From Thiothrix litoralis (lineage in GTDB: Bacteria > Pseudomonadota > Gammaproteobacteria > Thiotrichales > Thiotrichaceae), in NCBI RefSeq assembly GCF_017901135.1, contig NZ_CP072801.1:3810501-3874500 (forward strand): DNA of 64,000 bases, in the 5' to 3' direction. The position numbers were made by a program, and so were the translations under genes. Within the stretch, counting starts at the first letter, position 1. Each line of letters begins with the position of its first letter. Below the pieces are notes generated by a model. That model had not been told where the DNA came from and did no database searches. It saw only the letters and a list, made by a program, of their open reading frames with translations. Positions 43,088-52,540 of this stretch are shown in pieces.

Positions 43088-43410
43088 GGAGACAAGTCCT
43101 TTACCTCGTAGGCGGTCGTTTCATCAACCGTTACAATTTCAATTCCCAAGTGCCCCAAGTGTCGGATGAAATCACTCATTGCCAAACCGCTGAGCTTGGA
43201 TGCTTTTCCCAACGACATGAGACCTTCACGGTACAGGCTGGCAGCCAAAGCGGGGCGTAAACCAGATACTGTCTGGGTTAGGGATTCATCCAAATGTACC
43301 AGCAGGGAGTCTGGTTGATCACCTTTCATAATCAACACCGGAGCCTGCCTTGCTTGGCGCATGGCTTCTGATGGGTTCTTTTTGAGTTCGCGGACATTGG
43401 TTGCATACAT
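43075..43410 (-). CDS. Phd-like / UPF0175 fusion antitoxin
   Basis: 111 residues. The first half (T-N-V-R-E-L-K-K-N-P-S-E-A-M-R-Q-A) resembles Phd/YefM antitoxins, and the second half (A-S-L-Y-R-E-G-L-M-S-L-G-K-A-S-K-L-S-G-L-A-M-S-D-F) is a UPF0175 helix-turn-helix. UPF0175 proteins are the usual partners of DUF3368 toxins. The ATG at 43410 begins M-Y-A-T-N-V and follows AGGAGC by about 6 bases; an earlier in-frame start has none. Confidence 0.8.
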   Translation of the reverse strand: MYATNVRELKKNPSEAMRQARQAPVLIMKGDQPDSLLVHLDESLTQTVSGLRPALAASLYREGLMSLGKASKLSGLAMSDFIRHLGHLGIEIVTVDETTAYEVKDLSPWLS

Positions 43411-43482
43411 GACGATTGCTCCTTTTTTTCTAGTGTAGTCCACGCATTGAGACTACTCAATAAATGATTTATGGATAGTGGG

Positions 43483-44304
43483 TTACGCCAAGAAGATCTT
43501 CGTGTAGTGATGTTCCAAAAACTCACGTACTGGCGCAAATTTCTTGGGCAGTTGAATGCTTGTCCCTTCTAATTTCAGCAAGTAATCTCGTGCGAAAGGG
43601 CTGGCTTCACACGCTTGCAACTGGGGTGATACACGCACAATAAAATCGGGTGTTACTGATAGCAGCCCACGGTCATAAGCCTTGTCGTGTAACGCGGATA
43701 AGCACAGGCCATTGCGGGGATTCAGACGGTTATGTTCGTCTTTGCTCCAAGGCACAATGTGGCTTGCGATCAGCAATCTTGGGTCGGAGAGGCCAGTCAT
43801 GCAGCAACGGTTTTCATAGCTACTCAGCACTGCTTTGCGGAAAAAGGATTGTTTGACGCGGACTTGTACGGTTGCGGTGGCATTTTCTGCGAAGAAGTTG
43901 GGTAGTAAGACATTTGGTATGGACTCGCTGGATAAGCCATCAATATCATGGTCTTGTTGGGCTAATTGGTCTATCAGTAGCTGACTTTCGTAGCCAACGG
44001 TATCAGGATTTTCCTGAAATTCAGCCCAGATTTCCCTGTCGAGATTGGAACAGCCGGATAAACCTTTTCTGCCAGATGCTGTAATTTGTGGGTCGAGACT
44101 GGCTAAATTGGTGAGTTTCATGGCTAAGGCATCAGGTGTGCGCCCAATGAGCTTGGCTGTCTTGATAATGAGTGGATTGCCTCGGTGCAATTTTCCGAAA
44201 GGTAATTGGCAGTATAAATTCAGTGCCACCAAGGTTTGTTCGCGATTCCAAAATTTACTTTTCCCAGTTTTTTCTGCTGAACCTGTCATCGCTATGCCCG
44301 CCAA
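43483..44304 (-). CDS. HNH endonuclease, restriction-like
   Basis: 273 residues. The C-terminal HNH_2-type domain reads C-C-M-T-G-L, A-S-H-I-V-P-W, then [19 protein letters not shown]; the N-terminal 130 residues are a helical region that begins [13 protein letters not shown]. Similar proteins are annotated as HNH restriction endonucleases, often of methyl-dependent or solitary type. No methyltransferase is adjacent; the fragment at 3602 is 40 kb away. Divergent from folE. Confidence 0.8.
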   Translation of the reverse strand: MAGIAMTGSAEKTGKSKFWNREQTLVALNLYCQLPFGKLHRGNPLIIKTAKLIGRTPDALAMKLTNLASLDPQITASGRKGLSGCSNLDREIWAEFQENPDTVGYESQLLIDQLAQQDHDIDGLSSESIPNVLLPNFFAENATATVQVRVKQSFFRKAVLSSYENRCCMTGLSDPRLLIASHIVPWSKDEHNRLNPRNGLCLSALHDKAYDRGLLSVTPDFIVRVSPQLQACEASPFARDYLLKLEGTSIQLPKKFAPVREFLEHHYTKIFLA

Positions 44305-44438
44305 TCACAAAAGAGAGTGAGACGGTATTGTACAGTAGACCGCCCCTATACCACTCCGTTTGCTGGCTTAACTTGTCAGGTGTTGGCGTAGGGCTTACCC
44401 TTGCGTCTGACTTTATTCATTCAGGCAGGACAATAACA

Positions 44439-44990
44439 ATGACAGATGCTAGCAAGCTCTACGCCGACCTCATCACCAGCATTGGCGAGGATATTAACCG
44501 TGACGGGTTGCAAAAAACCCCGGAACGCGCGGCAAAAGCCTTCAGCTTTTTGACCCAAGGTTATCAGCAGTCGTTGGAAGCCATCGTGAACGGTGCGGTG
44601 TTTGATTCCAGTAATGATGAAATGGTGGTGGTGAAGGACATCGAGTTCTATTCCCTGTGCGAACACCACCTGCTGCCGTTTGTGGGCAAGGCGCACGTCG
44701 CTTACTTGCCACAAGGCAAAGTGTTGGGGCTTTCCAAGATTGCCCGGATTACGGATATGTATGCACGGCGTTTGCAGATTCAGGAAAACATGACCAAGCA
44801 GATTGCCGATGCGATTCAGGAAGTCACTGGCGCAGCCGGGGTCGGTGTGGTGCTGGAAGCACAGCATTTCTGCATGATGATGCGTGGGGTGCAAAAGCAG
44901 CATTCATCCACGGTAACGTCGATGATGCTGGGGGAATTCCGCGAAAACAGCCGCACCCGGCAGGAGTTCCTGCAACTGATCAAAGGGTAG
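44439..44990 (+). CDS. folE: GTP cyclohydrolase I
   Basis: 183 residues. It makes 7,8-dihydroneopterin triphosphate, the first step of folate synthesis. The zinc ligands are in [10 protein letters not shown] and [21 protein letters not shown] and [12 protein letters not shown] are conserved. AGGA lies about 9 bases before the ATG at 44439; a longer frame would overlap the HNH gene promoter region. Confidence 0.96.
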   Translation: MTDASKLYADLITSIGEDINRDGLQKTPERAAKAFSFLTQGYQQSLEAIVNGAVFDSSNDEMVVVKDIEFYSLCEHHLLPFVGKAHVAYLPQGKVLGLSKIARITDMYARRLQIQENMTKQIADAIQEVTGAAGVGVVLEAQHFCMMMRGVQKQHSSTVTSMMLGEFRENSRTRQEFLQLIKG

Positions 44991-44999
44991 GGGGTGAGA

Positions 45000-45164
45000 T
45001 TAGTCGCCGCTGACGACATCAACGACAGCGCCACCGACCTGGAAGGGGACTTTTGCCACGCCAATCGCAGTACCAGCGACTACGCCCACGGCAGTACTCG
45101 CCATTTGTACGGCACAGCCTTGCAGTAATCCGGTGAGTGTTAACGCGAGTAAAATTCTTTTCAT
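45000..45164 (-). CDS. Small lipoprotein of the NF038104-like type
   Basis: 54 residues: M-K-R-I-L-L-A-L-T-L-T-G-L-L-Q-G-C-A followed by a short Val/Gly/Ala-rich mature peptide ending V-V-D-V-V-S-G-D. The lipobox L-L-Q-G-C is clear and AAAAGG precedes the ATG. The mature part (A-S-T-A-V-G-V-V-A-G-T-A-I-G-V-A-K-V-P-F) resembles a family of tiny conserved lipoproteins of unknown function. It is separated from upstream typA by a strong bidirectional terminator, so it needs its own promoter, which I do not see. Confidence 0.7.
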   Translation of the reverse strand: MKRILLALTLTGLLQGCAVQMASTAVGVVAGTAIGVAKVPFQVGGAVVDVVSGD

Positions 45165-45189
45165 AATGAAGCCTTTTCTCTCAAGGTTA

Positions 45190-45226
45190 AATAGAAAAAG
45201 GGGTCTTGTTGACCCCTTTTTCTATT
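45190..45226. terminator. Strong bidirectional hairpin after typA
   Basis: A perfect 16-base stem AATAGAAAAAGGGGTC / GACCCCTTTTTCTATT with a TTGTT loop, 4 bases after the typA stop. On the typA strand the stem ends in a T-rich run, fitting intrinsic termination; the arrangement works in both directions. Confidence 0.85.
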
Positions 45227-45230
45227 GGGC

Positions 45231-47096
<1,866 letters not shown>

Positions 47097-47106
47097 GAAA
47101 GGCGCG

Positions 47107-47135
47107 ATTATACTGACAATATGTTAATTTTCTAA
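47107..47135 (-). promoter_or_regulatory. Probable sigma-70 promoter of typA
   Basis: On the minus strand TTAGAA, 17 bases, then TATAAT (plus-strand 47107-47112). The expected start point is within a few bases of the typA ATG at 47096, so the mRNA would be nearly leaderless if that ATG is used. Confidence 0.55.
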
Positions 47136-47215
47136 TGTATTTGCGAAATTACATGCGAATGAGCTTAAAAACACCGTAGACTTTCGGCTTTATCTCTTGA
47201 AAAGCAAGGTTATGC

Positions 47216-47608
47216 ATGGAATTACCGATCAGAACCCACTATGACATGCTCGGTGGCGAAGCAGGTGTGCTGCGTTTGGTGAATCGTTTTTACGATCTGA
47301 TGGATGAATTGCCGGAAGCATGGGAGTTGCGCAAGATTCACCCGCAGGATTCGCAAAATGCCCGCGACCGGCTCTTTAAGTTTTTATCCGGCTGGCTCGG
47401 TGGGCCGGGTTTGTATGAAGCGGAATACGGACACCCGCGCTTGCGGATGCGTCATGCGCCGTTCCCGGTGAATACCCAGATGCGTGACCAGTGGTTGCTG
47501 TGTATGGATATGGCGCTGGATGAGCAAATTAACGATGAATTATTGAAGACTCAGTTGAAGTCCTCGTTCGCCAAGGTGGGGGATCACATGCGCAATCAGG
47601 CGGGCTGA
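47216..47608 (+). CDS. Group II truncated hemoglobin (GlbO type)
   Basis: 130 residues. The trHb fold begins Y-D-M-L-G-G-E-A-G-V-L-R-L-V-N-R-F-Y-D-L-M; the group II phrase L-S-G-W-L-G-G-P-G-L-Y follows, with P-R-L-R-M-R-H-A-P-F-P-V carrying the proximal histidine. The Trp in D-Q-W-L-L-C-M is the group II G8 tryptophan. Such proteins bind O2, NO or peroxide. It is divergent from typA and stands alone. Confidence 0.9.
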   Translation: MELPIRTHYDMLGGEAGVLRLVNRFYDLMDELPEAWELRKIHPQDSQNARDRLFKFLSGWLGGPGLYEAEYGHPRLRMRHAPFPVNTQMRDQWLLCMDMALDEQINDELLKTQLKSSFAKVGDHMRNQAG

Positions 47609-47698
47609 TAAATATTTATCCTCATAGAAAAAATAAATAACAATTTCCGCCAGTTCTGCTAAATTCAGTGGAGCATAAACATAAATGAGGACAATTGG

Positions 47699-48322
47699 AT
47701 GAATAAATATTTGCCTTTGGTAAGTGTTATGGTTTTGGTGTGTAGTGGTGTGGCGTTTGCGGGTTCACCGAAAGGGCCTTACGTGGGCGCGGGCATTGGC
47801 TTGAATACATCAATTGATGACAATGACCTGAATGCTGTTTGTGGTGTGAATGGTGTTGCCTGCCGTGAAGTCTGTGATACCGATAAAGCAGTTAACGCTT
47901 ATGCTGGTTATCAGCTTAGCCCTACCTGGGGTTTGGAAGCGGGTTATACCGACTTCGATTACACCGCCCGCCTCGCACAAGATGCCAGCACTGTTACAGG
48001 TGAACAGCAATCTAAAGCATTAGGCTTAAGCGCTATTGCGCGTAAGCCATTGGCGCAAAATCTAGGTGTTTACGGCAAGGTAGGCGGTGCTGCTTGGAAA
48101 AGCAAAGTGACGACTAGTGCGGGTAATGCTGAAGATTCCGGCGTTACGCCAACCGTCGGTGTTGGCGCTGAGTACAATTTCAGTAACCATTTCGGCTTGC
48201 GTGCTGGTATAGACCATTTCTTCAGCATGGGCGAACAGTCCAAGCTGATCGAAGCTGGTAAGGTGGGTACTGTCGATACCGGTATCAGCACGGCTACCGT
48301 TGGCCTGCACTATAATTTTTGA
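47699..48322 (+). CDS. Outer-membrane beta-barrel protein, OmpA-like N-terminal type
   Basis: 207 residues. A cleavable signal (V-M-V-L-V-C-S-G-V-A-F-A) precedes a barrel with alternating strands: G-P-Y-V-G-A-G-I-G-L-N, A-Y-A-G-Y-Q-L, W-G-L-E-A-G-Y-T-D-F, and a final T-V-G-L-H-Y-N-F ending in aromatic Phe, the outer-membrane C-terminal signature. Two cysteine pairs lie in the first loop (A-V-C-G-V-N, A-C-R-E-V-C). About eight strands are expected. Function unknown; it is a single-gene unit with a terminator. Confidence 0.8.
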   Translation: MNKYLPLVSVMVLVCSGVAFAGSPKGPYVGAGIGLNTSIDDNDLNAVCGVNGVACREVCDTDKAVNAYAGYQLSPTWGLEAGYTDFDYTARLAQDASTVTGEQQSKALGLSAIARKPLAQNLGVYGKVGGAAWKSKVTTSAGNAEDSGVTPTVGVGAEYNFSNHFGLRAGIDHFFSMGEQSKLIEAGKVGTVDTGISTATVGLHYNF

Positions 48323-48358
48323 GTTTTTCTTGTAGACTTGGTTTTTGAGATTTATTTT

Positions 48359-48389
48359 GAGCCGGATGTTCGCGTCCGGCTTTTTTTAT
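48359..48389 (+). terminator. Intrinsic terminator after the beta-barrel gene
   Basis: Stem AGCCGGA / TCCGGCT with loop TGTTCGCG (48360-48381) followed by T7. It sits between the convergent beta-barrel gene and the V4R gene, so it may serve both. Confidence 0.85.
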
Positions 48390-48392
48390 ACG

Positions 48393-49748
48393 TTAGCCGC
48401 GTTGACGACGGGTGACGGTCACTTCTGAATATTCATCACCCATGGCGACACACTGGCTTTGTTCTGCCCAAAATGAGTTGGGGGAACGGTTGATCCGCTG
48501 GTAATAGTCAGGCGTCAACGCAGGGTGCTGGGTCATGTCGCCTTCATACAGCAGGTTCATCAGGGAAGCTGCCACGCCCATGACCAGATAATCTACCGGC
48601 TGCTTGCTGTAGCCGAACCAGCGTAAATGCCCCAGTGACTCGTAAGGTCGCCACACCCGCAACACCAGTTTTTCCCCCGGAACCAGTGCGTGGATGCGCC
48701 AGATGCCCCAGCCCAACGCATTGATGACGGCGACGATGCCGTGCAGCCAGTCTTCGCGGGTTTCAATCATGGGCATGACCAAGCCATTCCATGCTTCCGA
48801 ACTCATGATGCCGCCCATGGTATTGAATCCACAGATGTGCCCGGCTTCGGTCAGCAGGGTGCGCGACAAATTCATGCCTTCCAGATTGATGTATTGCTTG
48901 TAATAAAACAGGGCGGGGTAATCGTAGATCAGCAAATCCGCCAAACTTGGGCGTTTTTCCAGCGCGTCGCTGAGTTGCTGCTCGAAACGGTAGGCAACCA
49001 AATTGTAGTAATCGGCATAGTGGCGGGTGAGTTCCACCCCGAAGGCAGGGATCAGGCCGTACTGGTTGCCGTATAGCGGGGCTTGGCTGACTCCCGCAAT
49101 GACGGCAATTTCGTCGATATTGCTGGGGACGTTGCGTTCAGGAATGGCAGAGGTTAAACCGGGTGCTTCCTGATAGGCGGATGTACCGCTTTCCAGCCCA
49201 AACAGGTAGTCAAATTCATCGCCGCCGACATAAATATGGAAGGTGCTTTGTTTGCCTTTAAGGGAAATGGCTTCTTTGGTAAGTTCGCCGCTGAAGGCTT
49301 CCCCGAAGGCGGCGGAAAGTGCGCCGATGGCAAAGCCAAGGTCAAAATATTCCCCCGCTCCCCGGCGTTTTTCAAAGTTGAGCGCCAGCGCTCGCCCGTA
49401 ATGCGAGGAATGGGTGCTGAGGTTGAATTCGTTTTGCCCGACAGCTTGCTTGACGCTGTTCACCAGAGGCAACAGGCCGAAGCCGCAAAAGCGGTATAAG
49501 GTTTCGGCGTAATGCAGGCGATCTCCCAGCGACATTTCCGGGTGCTGGCGGAAATGGGCTTGCAGGCCGAGAAAGCTGACTTCTGCGGCTGAGTGGATCA
49601 GGATTTTTTTATTGTCGATGTGACGGCAGTTTTCAATAGTGTTTTGCAAAGTGCGGTTGTAGTGGTTGCAGTGAAACACCATCGGTTGCCCGTCGATGTC
49701 GCAAATGCCCACCGCCGCGTCTGCCACGGTAATGACTTCGTTACTCAT
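48393..49748 (-). CDS. Tandem V4R-domain protein
   Basis: 451 residues, soluble. Two halves look related to V4R (4-vinyl reductase / hydrocarbon-binding) domains. The second ends with S-Q-C-V-A-M-G-D-E-Y-S-E-V-T-V, the classical V4R closing motif. The first has Y-F-D-L-G-F-A-I-G-A-L-S-A-A-F-G-E-A with a degenerate closing strand. The N-terminal F-H-C-N-H-Y-N-R-T-L-Q phrase carries possible metal-binding Cys and His residues. V4R domains bind hydrophobic or porphyrin-like ligands and act as sensors or in tetrapyrrole metabolism. No chlorophyll genes are nearby, so a sensing or lipid role is more likely. Function unproven. Confidence 0.65.
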   Translation of the reverse strand: MSNEVITVADAAVGICDIDGQPMVFHCNHYNRTLQNTIENCRHIDNKKILIHSAAEVSFLGLQAHFRQHPEMSLGDRLHYAETLYRFCGFGLLPLVNSVKQAVGQNEFNLSTHSSHYGRALALNFEKRRGAGEYFDLGFAIGALSAAFGEAFSGELTKEAISLKGKQSTFHIYVGGDEFDYLFGLESGTSAYQEAPGLTSAIPERNVPSNIDEIAVIAGVSQAPLYGNQYGLIPAFGVELTRHYADYYNLVAYRFEQQLSDALEKRPSLADLLIYDYPALFYYKQYINLEGMNLSRTLLTEAGHICGFNTMGGIMSSEAWNGLVMPMIETREDWLHGIVAVINALGWGIWRIHALVPGEKLVLRVWRPYESLGHLRWFGYSKQPVDYLVMGVAASLMNLLYEGDMTQHPALTPDYYQRINRSPNSFWAEQSQCVAMGDEYSEVTVTRRQRG

Positions 49749-49839
49749 GTTTTCTCCCTCCGCTGATACGGTATTATTACCGCATCAGGAAGGCGAGGTA
49801 TAGAAGAGCGGATGAACTGTAGGTGTTTGACTAGCTTGC

Positions 49840-50583
49840 TTATTTTTTGATGGGGGGTAAGCGGGCTTTTTCGGCTTCGATCCAGTCTTGTGCTTGTTGG
49901 TTGATGGCGTCTGCTTTTAAACCTGTGGTCGGGAAAGCCGGGCCGATGCTGACCGTAATCGTGCCGGGTTGCTTGATCCAAGCGTGGCGTTGCCAGCTTT
50001 TACCCGCATTGTGCGCCACGGGGAGGACAGGGAAACCAGAATGTGAGGCGAGAATCGCCCCGCCAATTTTGTAGTCTGCTTTCACATCAGGGGCGACGCG
50101 TGTGCCTTCCGGGAAGATCACGATGCAAACGCCTTCTTGCAAGAGTGCTTTGCCTTGGTGGGAAATCTGTTTGACAGCGGCTCGCCCTGCGCCCCGGTCA
50201 ATCGCAATCGGGCGGATCAGGCGTAAACCCCAACCGAAAAACGGGATGTTTAACAATTCACGTTTCAGCACCCAGCTCAGTTGCTGCGGAAAAATGCAGG
50301 GGATGGCGAACGTTTCCCACGTTGACTGGTGATTAGCCATGATGATGAACGCGCCATCGGTGGGGATGTTTTCACGCCCTAATACCTGATATTTCACCCC
50401 ACACGTGATTTCCAGCCACCAGCGGTTGAAGCAGTTCCACAAGGTAGTGGCGGGGTAACGGTACTTGGGGGGCAATAACCACGCCAAGGGGGCTAACAAG
50501 CCTGCCAGCAAGGTAGTGGGGATCGAGCCAGCCCAGAACAGGGTGGCGCGAGCGCCTAGCAGCAGTGTGTTCAATGCATTCAT
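49840..50583 (-). CDS. plsC: 1-acyl-sn-glycerol-3-phosphate acyltransferase family protein
   Basis: 247 residues with an N-terminal membrane helix. The acyltransferase block I motif is N-H-Q-S-T-W-E (HX4E rather than HX4D, a recognised variant), followed by L-K-R-E-L-L-N-I-P-F-F-G-W and F-P-E-G-T-R. The enzyme probably adds the second acyl chain to lysophosphatidate at the inner membrane. Start overlaps the gmhB stop by 4 bases. Substrate choice among PlsC-like proteins is not certain. Confidence 0.85.
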   Translation of the reverse strand: MNALNTLLLGARATLFWAGSIPTTLLAGLLAPLAWLLPPKYRYPATTLWNCFNRWWLEITCGVKYQVLGRENIPTDGAFIIMANHQSTWETFAIPCIFPQQLSWVLKRELLNIPFFGWGLRLIRPIAIDRGAGRAAVKQISHQGKALLQEGVCIVIFPEGTRVAPDVKADYKIGGAILASHSGFPVLPVAHNAGKSWQRHAWIKQPGTITVSIGPAFPTTGLKADAINQQAQDWIEAEKARLPPIKK

Positions 50584-51125
50584 GCGGTATCAGCCCCTAA
50601 CAGTGAGTCGGTGTAGTCTGCCAGATTATCGAAAATAGGTATATCGGCGGGTAATTTGCCGTCTGCGAGGGTGCGTTCGCCTTTGCCGGTGCGAACTTGC
50701 ACATACCCCGCGCCCACCGCTGCGGCAGCTTGCCAGTCACGCAACGAGTCGCCAATGACCAGCGTTTGTGTCGGGTCGATGTCGAAGTGTTGGGCAATGC
50801 TTAGCATCATGCCGGGTTTGGGCTTGCGGCATTCGCAATGGTCTTCGCCAAGGTGTGGGCAATAGGCGATGTAAGCGACTTCAGCGCCGTATGCTGCTAG
50901 CAATTGACGCAGTTTGGTGTGCATGGCATCCAGCGTGGCCACCGTGTAATAGCCCCGCGCAATGCCTGACTGGTTGGTGGCAATCGCCAAGGTGTAACCC
51001 GCTTTGTAGAGCCGTGCCATCGCCTCAAGGCTGCCGGGGATGGGAATCCATTCTTCCACCGATTTAATGAAGGCGTCGGAATCTTCATTAATCACGCCGT
51101 CACGGTCGAGAATGATGAGTTTCAC
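50580..51125 (-). CDS. gmhB: D-glycero-beta-D-manno-heptose 1,7-bisphosphate 7-phosphatase
   Basis: 181 residues, HAD superfamily. The nucleophile motif D-R-D-G-V-I-N (Asp at 7 and 9), A-T-N-Q-S-G-I-A-R-G and V-I-G-D-S-L-R-D are intact, and the zinc site C-P-H-L-G-E-D-H-C-E-C-R-K-P identifies GmhB. It acts in ADP-heptose synthesis for LPS. Overlaps both rdgB and plsC by 4 bases, forming a coupled run. Confidence 0.93.
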   Translation of the reverse strand: MKLIILDRDGVINEDSDAFIKSVEEWIPIPGSLEAMARLYKAGYTLAIATNQSGIARGYYTVATLDAMHTKLRQLLAAYGAEVAYIAYCPHLGEDHCECRKPKPGMMLSIAQHFDIDPTQTLVIGDSLRDWQAAAAVGAGYVQVRTGKGERTLADGKLPADIPIFDNLADYTDSLLGADTA

Positions 51126-51769
51126 CCGGCCTTCTCCAGTAACTCATGCAGCTTGCGCAGTGCCTGTCCACGGTGGCTGATACGGTTTTTTTCTTCCGGC
51201 GGCAATTCGGCGGACGAGCAGCCGTGGGTCGGCACGTAAAACAGCGGGTCGTAACCAAAGCCATTCGCGCCGCTGGCTTGGTGCAGTATGACACCTGCCC
51301 AATTGGCTTCGGCAATGATGGGTAACTGGTCGTCCGCGTGGCGCAGGTAAACGATGCAGCAATAGAAACGCGCGGTGCGTTGCGCATCCGGCACGTTTTG
51401 CAGTTCAGCCAATAGCTTGGCGTTGTTGGCGGCATCGTCACCGTGTTCCCCAGCGAAACGCGCGGAATACAGCCCCGGCGCACCGCCGAGTGCATCCACC
51501 ACGATACCGGAATCGTCTGCCATCGCGGGCATTCCGGTAAGCTTGGCGGCGTGGCGGGCTTTGATCAGGGCATTTTCGACGAAGGTCAGGCCATCTTCGA
51601 CGGCATCGCTGACACCGAATTCGCTTTGGCGCACGAATTCGATGTCCAGGTCTGCCATCATGGCGTTGAACTCACGTAATTTTCCGGCGTTACCGCTGGC
51701 TAATACGATCTTCTTTTCCCCCTCGCCCTTTAAGGGAGAGGGGGCTAGGGGGTGAGGGTTCTTAGGCAT
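51122..51769 (-). CDS. rdgB: XTP/dITP diphosphatase RdgB/HAM1 with repeat-derived N-terminus
   Basis: 215 residues. It removes non-canonical purine triphosphates. [12 protein letters not shown] is the substrate loop, with [16 protein letters not shown] and [12 protein letters not shown] following. The N-terminal 17 residues ([15 protein letters not shown]) are not RdgB sequence but the translation of a palindromic repeat. The ATG at 51769 has AGGAAG upstream and overlaps the rph stop by 8 bases, so the repeat is genuinely in the reading frame. Confidence 0.93.
   Translation of the reverse strand: MPKNPHPLAPSPLKGEGEKKIVLASGNAGKLREFNAMMADLDIEFVRQSEFGVSDAVEDGLTFVENALIKARHAAKLTGMPAMADDSGIVVDALGGAPGLYSARFAGEHGDDAANNAKLLAELQNVPDAQRTARFYCCIVYLRHADDQLPIIAEANWAGVILHQASGANGFGYDPLFYVPTHGCSSAELPPEEKNRISHRGQALRKLHELLEKAG
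51716..51760. repeat. Palindromic CCCTCTCCC-type repeat inside rdgB
   Basis: The stretch CCCTCGCCCTTTAAGGG followed by AGAGGG forms a palindrome, continuing into a C/T-rich run GGGGTGAGGG. Such repeats are usually intergenic in proteobacterial genomes; here it lies within the first codons of rdgB and is translated. Confidence 0.6.
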
Positions 51770-52478
51770 CCAAGACTTCCTGTTGTGCTTGCATGATGTC
51801 GCGGATGCCTTTTTCGGCGAGTGCCAGCATCGCGTCCAGTTCATCGCGACGGAAGGCGTGGCCTTCGGCAGTGCCTTGCAGTTCGATGAATTGGCCCGCT
51901 TCATTCATGACCACGTTCATGTCCGTTTCGGCTTTGGAATCTTCGGCGTAATCCAGATCGAGCACCGGCACGCCGTCGAAAATGCCGACGGAGATGGAGG
52001 CAATTTGCCCATGCAGCGGGTTTTTCTTGAGACGGCGGTTCTTTTGTAGCCACGTTACCGCATCGCAGAGCGCGACGTAAGCACCACTGATGGAGGCAGT
52101 ACGTGTGCCGCCATCGGCTTGCAGTACGTCGCAGTCGATGGTGATCTGGAATTCGCCGAGGGCTTCAAGGTCAACCACCGCGCGTAGGGAACGCCCGATC
52201 AGGCGCTGGATTTCCATGGTGCGCCCACCTTGCTTGCCTCTGGCCGCTTCGCGAGCCGTGCGTGAACCCGTGGCGCGGGGCAACATGCCGTATTCAGCCG
52301 TGACCCAGCCTTGGCCTTTGCCTTTTAACCAGCCGGGTAAGCGGTCTTCCACGGTGGCAGTACACAGCACCTTGGTATTGCCGAATTCCACCAGTACCGA
52401 GCCTTCGGCGTGCATGGTGTATTGGCGGGTGAACTTGACGGTTCGCATTTGGTCGGGTGCGCGTGCGCTTGGCCTCAT
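51762..52478 (-). CDS. rph: Ribonuclease PH
   Basis: 238 residues. Phosphorolytic 3'-end processing of t[14 protein letters not shown] at the N-terminus, [17 protein letters not shown] and [12 protein letters not shown] are conserved. AAGGAA precedes the ATG at 52478. Overlaps rdgB; the rph-rdgB pair is common in proteobacteria. The hybrid kinase ends 62 bases upstream. Confidence 0.96.
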   Translation of the reverse strand: MRPSARAPDQMRTVKFTRQYTMHAEGSVLVEFGNTKVLCTATVEDRLPGWLKGKGQGWVTAEYGMLPRATGSRTAREAARGKQGGRTMEIQRLIGRSLRAVVDLEALGEFQITIDCDVLQADGGTRTASISGAYVALCDAVTWLQKNRRLKKNPLHGQIASISVGIFDGVPVLDLDYAEDSKAETDMNVVMNEAGQFIELQGTAEGHAFRRDELDAMLALAEKGIRDIMQAQQEVLDA

Positions 52479-52540
52479 TGGGGTTCCTTTTTCTATCCGG
52501 GTAATGTGGGTGGTGATTATACGCATCATTGGCGCGGGTT

